Part shown: positions 62,726 to 64,000 of the stretch, one piece after another | How the letters are laid out: every line of letters starts with the position of its first letter | How positions within the stretch are numbered: position 1 is the first letter of the stretch | Assembly: GCF_000234665.1 (NCBI RefSeq) | Contig: NC_018308.1 | Location: 216,920-280,919 of the forward strand | From: Leishmania mexicana MHOM/GT/2001/U1103 | Taxonomy: Eukaryota > Euglenozoa > Kinetoplastea > Trypanosomatida > Trypanosomatidae | Reading direction: 5' to 3' | Length of the DNA: 64,000 nt | Notes under the pieces: generated by a model | Seen by the model: the letters and a program-made list of their open reading frames with translations, nothing else | Told to the model about the DNA's origin: nothing | Database searches by the model: none | Program-made: the position numbers and the translations under genes

Positions 62726-64000
62726 TCAGTCGCTGTCGTCGCTGCTTGAGGAGCTGCCGCCGGCCAGCTGCGGCGGTGGCGGCAGCCGCGGCGCTGCGGA
62801 ACTGACCATGCGACCTCGCGCGGTAGGATTGGCACGCGGAGGCGTCGACGATGAAGACGAGTCCGAGCTGTCTGCTTGCCTCTTGTGAGCGCCGCTGTAC
62901 GTGTCGTTGGCGATACCGCTGTCACTGCTGGTGCTGCTCGAGTCGTCGCCTTGCAGGACCCTGCGCCGCACGCCCAGCATTGAAGTCAGGGCACTGACTG
63001 CAGACTTCTGTGACGGAGGTGGTAGGGGAGGGGGAGGGGGAGGAGGAGGGGGCGCACGTGTCGCGGCAGGTGGAGCTACAAGACCGCCGCCTGGCTTCGC
63101 ACCAACAGACAGCTTTGACGAGGGCGGCGGCGGTGGTGGCGGTGGCGGTGGCGGACGACTTCCGACGGCAGACTTCAGCTCTGACAACAACTTCGACGCT
63201 GGTGGTGGTGGTGGCGGCGGCGGCGGTGGTTGCGGTGGTGGCACGCGCGGAGGAGCGGCCCCCCCACCGCCGAGCGGAGACATTGGCGGGCGCGGCTTGC
63301 CTTGCAGCAACGCCGGCGGCGGGAGCGGCGGCGGTGGCGGCGCCGTAGTGGAGCGCGTTACCCCTGGCGGCGGCGGTGGTCCCAGCGACGGAGGCGCAGC
63401 AGGCGGAGCGGAGAGTGCGGTGGTAGCGGGCTGGGTAGGGGTCTCGCGAGCCTGCTGTTGCTTGGGCCTCGCTCGACCGCTTTCACGCCCGCGGTGTACA
63501 GCACGGGCCGCGGCCCCCGTATCGTCGTCACTCCCCTCTGATGCCGTGCTGCCGTCACTGACAGCGTGACGCCGACGAGCCCGTCGCTGTCGCTGCTCTT
63601 GGCCAGGGGCGATTGTCTCAAAGTTGCGCGGACCCCGACGCGACGCACGGCGTTTCTGCCGGGGACCACCGTCATCGTCGCGCTCTTCGTCGTCGTCGTC
63701 GTCGTCGACTTCGGAACCAGTGCTACTGCCAGTGCGGCCTCGCCTACCCCCGCCACGTTGGTCCCAGCGCCGCACGGTAGCCAAGTGCTGAAGCGGCAGA
63801 TTCCGCGGCATGTCCCGCAACAGGGCTCGCGATGAAGCTGCCGCGGCGTCGCCACCGGGGATGAAGGCATACTGCTGCGCCTGCATCGGCGTAGTGAAGT
63901 CGCATTGAATGTCCACCGTGCTGGTGCTGTGCAGCCACGTCGTCATCGTCGACCGTGCCGTCGCCGAAAGCCCTGTGGGGCTGCTGTAAGGGTCTCTGTA
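62726..64000 (-). CDS. Proline-rich (FH1/WASP-like composition) protein, 5' end probably outside the window
   Basis: An ATG at 63946 would give 406 aa, but the frame stays open to the right edge (18 more codons, with protein-like sequence ending GLSATARST before the ATG), so the true start is probably outside. No splice signal is seen between the ATG and the edge. Order: N-terminal region with DIQCDFTTPMQAQQYAF; acidic/basic segment with a D/E run; three polyproline blocks (about 240-350) separated by ASKLLSELKSAVGSR, SSKLSVGAKPGGG and SQKSAVSALTSMLGVRRRV; and a Ser/Asp-rich acidic tail. Polyproline plus LLSEL/ALTSML segments recall actin regulators (profilin-binding, WH2-like), but no WH2 or FH2 domain is certain and the tail lacks the WASP tryptophan. 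Confidence 0.75.
   Translation of the reverse strand, partial: YRDPYSSPTGLSATARSTMTTWLHSTSTVDIQCDFTTPMQAQQYAFIPGGDAAAASSRALLRDMPRNLPLQHLATVRRWDQRGGGRRGRTGSSTGSEVDDDDDDEERDDDGGPRQKRRASRRGPRNFETIAPGQEQRQRRARRRHAVSDGSTASEGSDDDTGAAARAVHRGRESGRARPKQQQARETPTQPATTALSAPPAAPPSLGPPPPPGVTRSTTAPPPPPLPPPALLQGKPRPPMSPLGGGGAAPPRVPPPQPPPPPPPPPPASKLLSELKSAVGSRPPPPPPPPPPPSSKLSVGAKPGGGLVAPPAATRAPPPPPPPPPLPPPSQKSAVSALTSMLGVRRRVLQGDDSSSTSSDSGIANDTYSGAHKRQADSSDSSSSSTPPRANPTARGRMVSSAAPRLPPPPQLAGGSSSSSDDSD

Noticed and set aside
1..64000. tRNA, rRNA, snRNA or CRISPR features
   Set aside because: No tRNA-like B box with matching arms, rRNA stretch or spaced direct-repeat array was noticed; simple CA/GT repeats account for the repetitive look.

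Overview
This window reads as nuclear DNA of a trypanosomatid, most likely Leishmania. It is GC-rich, with long intron-free reading frames that all lie on the minus strand for the full 64 kb. The gene gaps are long and full of CA/GT, CTG, poly-G and polypyrimidine simple repeats, and several frames have a pyrimidine tract plus AG (trans-splice acceptor) just upstream in the minus sense. No promoter-like or bacterial features are seen. A spermidine synthase and a Ubc13-type E2 about 37 kb apart fit what I remember of Leishmania chromosome 4 (spermidine synthase near 04.0580, the E2 called UBC2 near 04.0680). That placement is from memory and was not checked. Transcription therefore runs from high to low coordinates as part of one polycistronic unit, with no strand switch inside the window.

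Layout from the right edge (5') to the left edge (3'): a proline-rich protein that probably starts outside the window; a TRAPPC13-like trafficking protein; an unknown protein; a multidomain protein with ubiquitin-like, coiled-coil, CesT-chaperone-like and PDZ regions; a large unknown helical protein; a protein with an axonemal p28/DNALI1-like C-terminus; Ubc13; two tandem CHCHD2/10-like mitochondrial twin-CX9C proteins sharing a 378-bp identical block; an FHA-domain protein kinase; and an RNF170-like RING membrane E3 followed by a long GC-rich 3' region that may hold a degenerate retroposon (SIDER-like).

Next comes an AT-richer island (about 25.7-29.9 kb) with a small single-pass membrane protein, an unknown 338-aa protein and a decayed reading frame. 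Beyond it lie a 1275-aa low-complexity protein, a small PRKRIP1-like basic protein, a giant 3051-aa membrane protein with scattered ankyrin repeats, a five-TM protein, spermidine synthase, and a DENN-domain protein cut by the left edge.

The genes do not form a pathway. As usual in trypanosomatids, neighbours are co-transcribed but functionally mixed (polyamine and trypanothione supply, ubiquitin signalling, membrane trafficking, flagellum, mitochondrion), so control is expected after transcription through UTRs. Many reading frames can be extended upstream with GTG or TTG. I chose the first ATG that fits the splice signal and the protein family, and state the position used.
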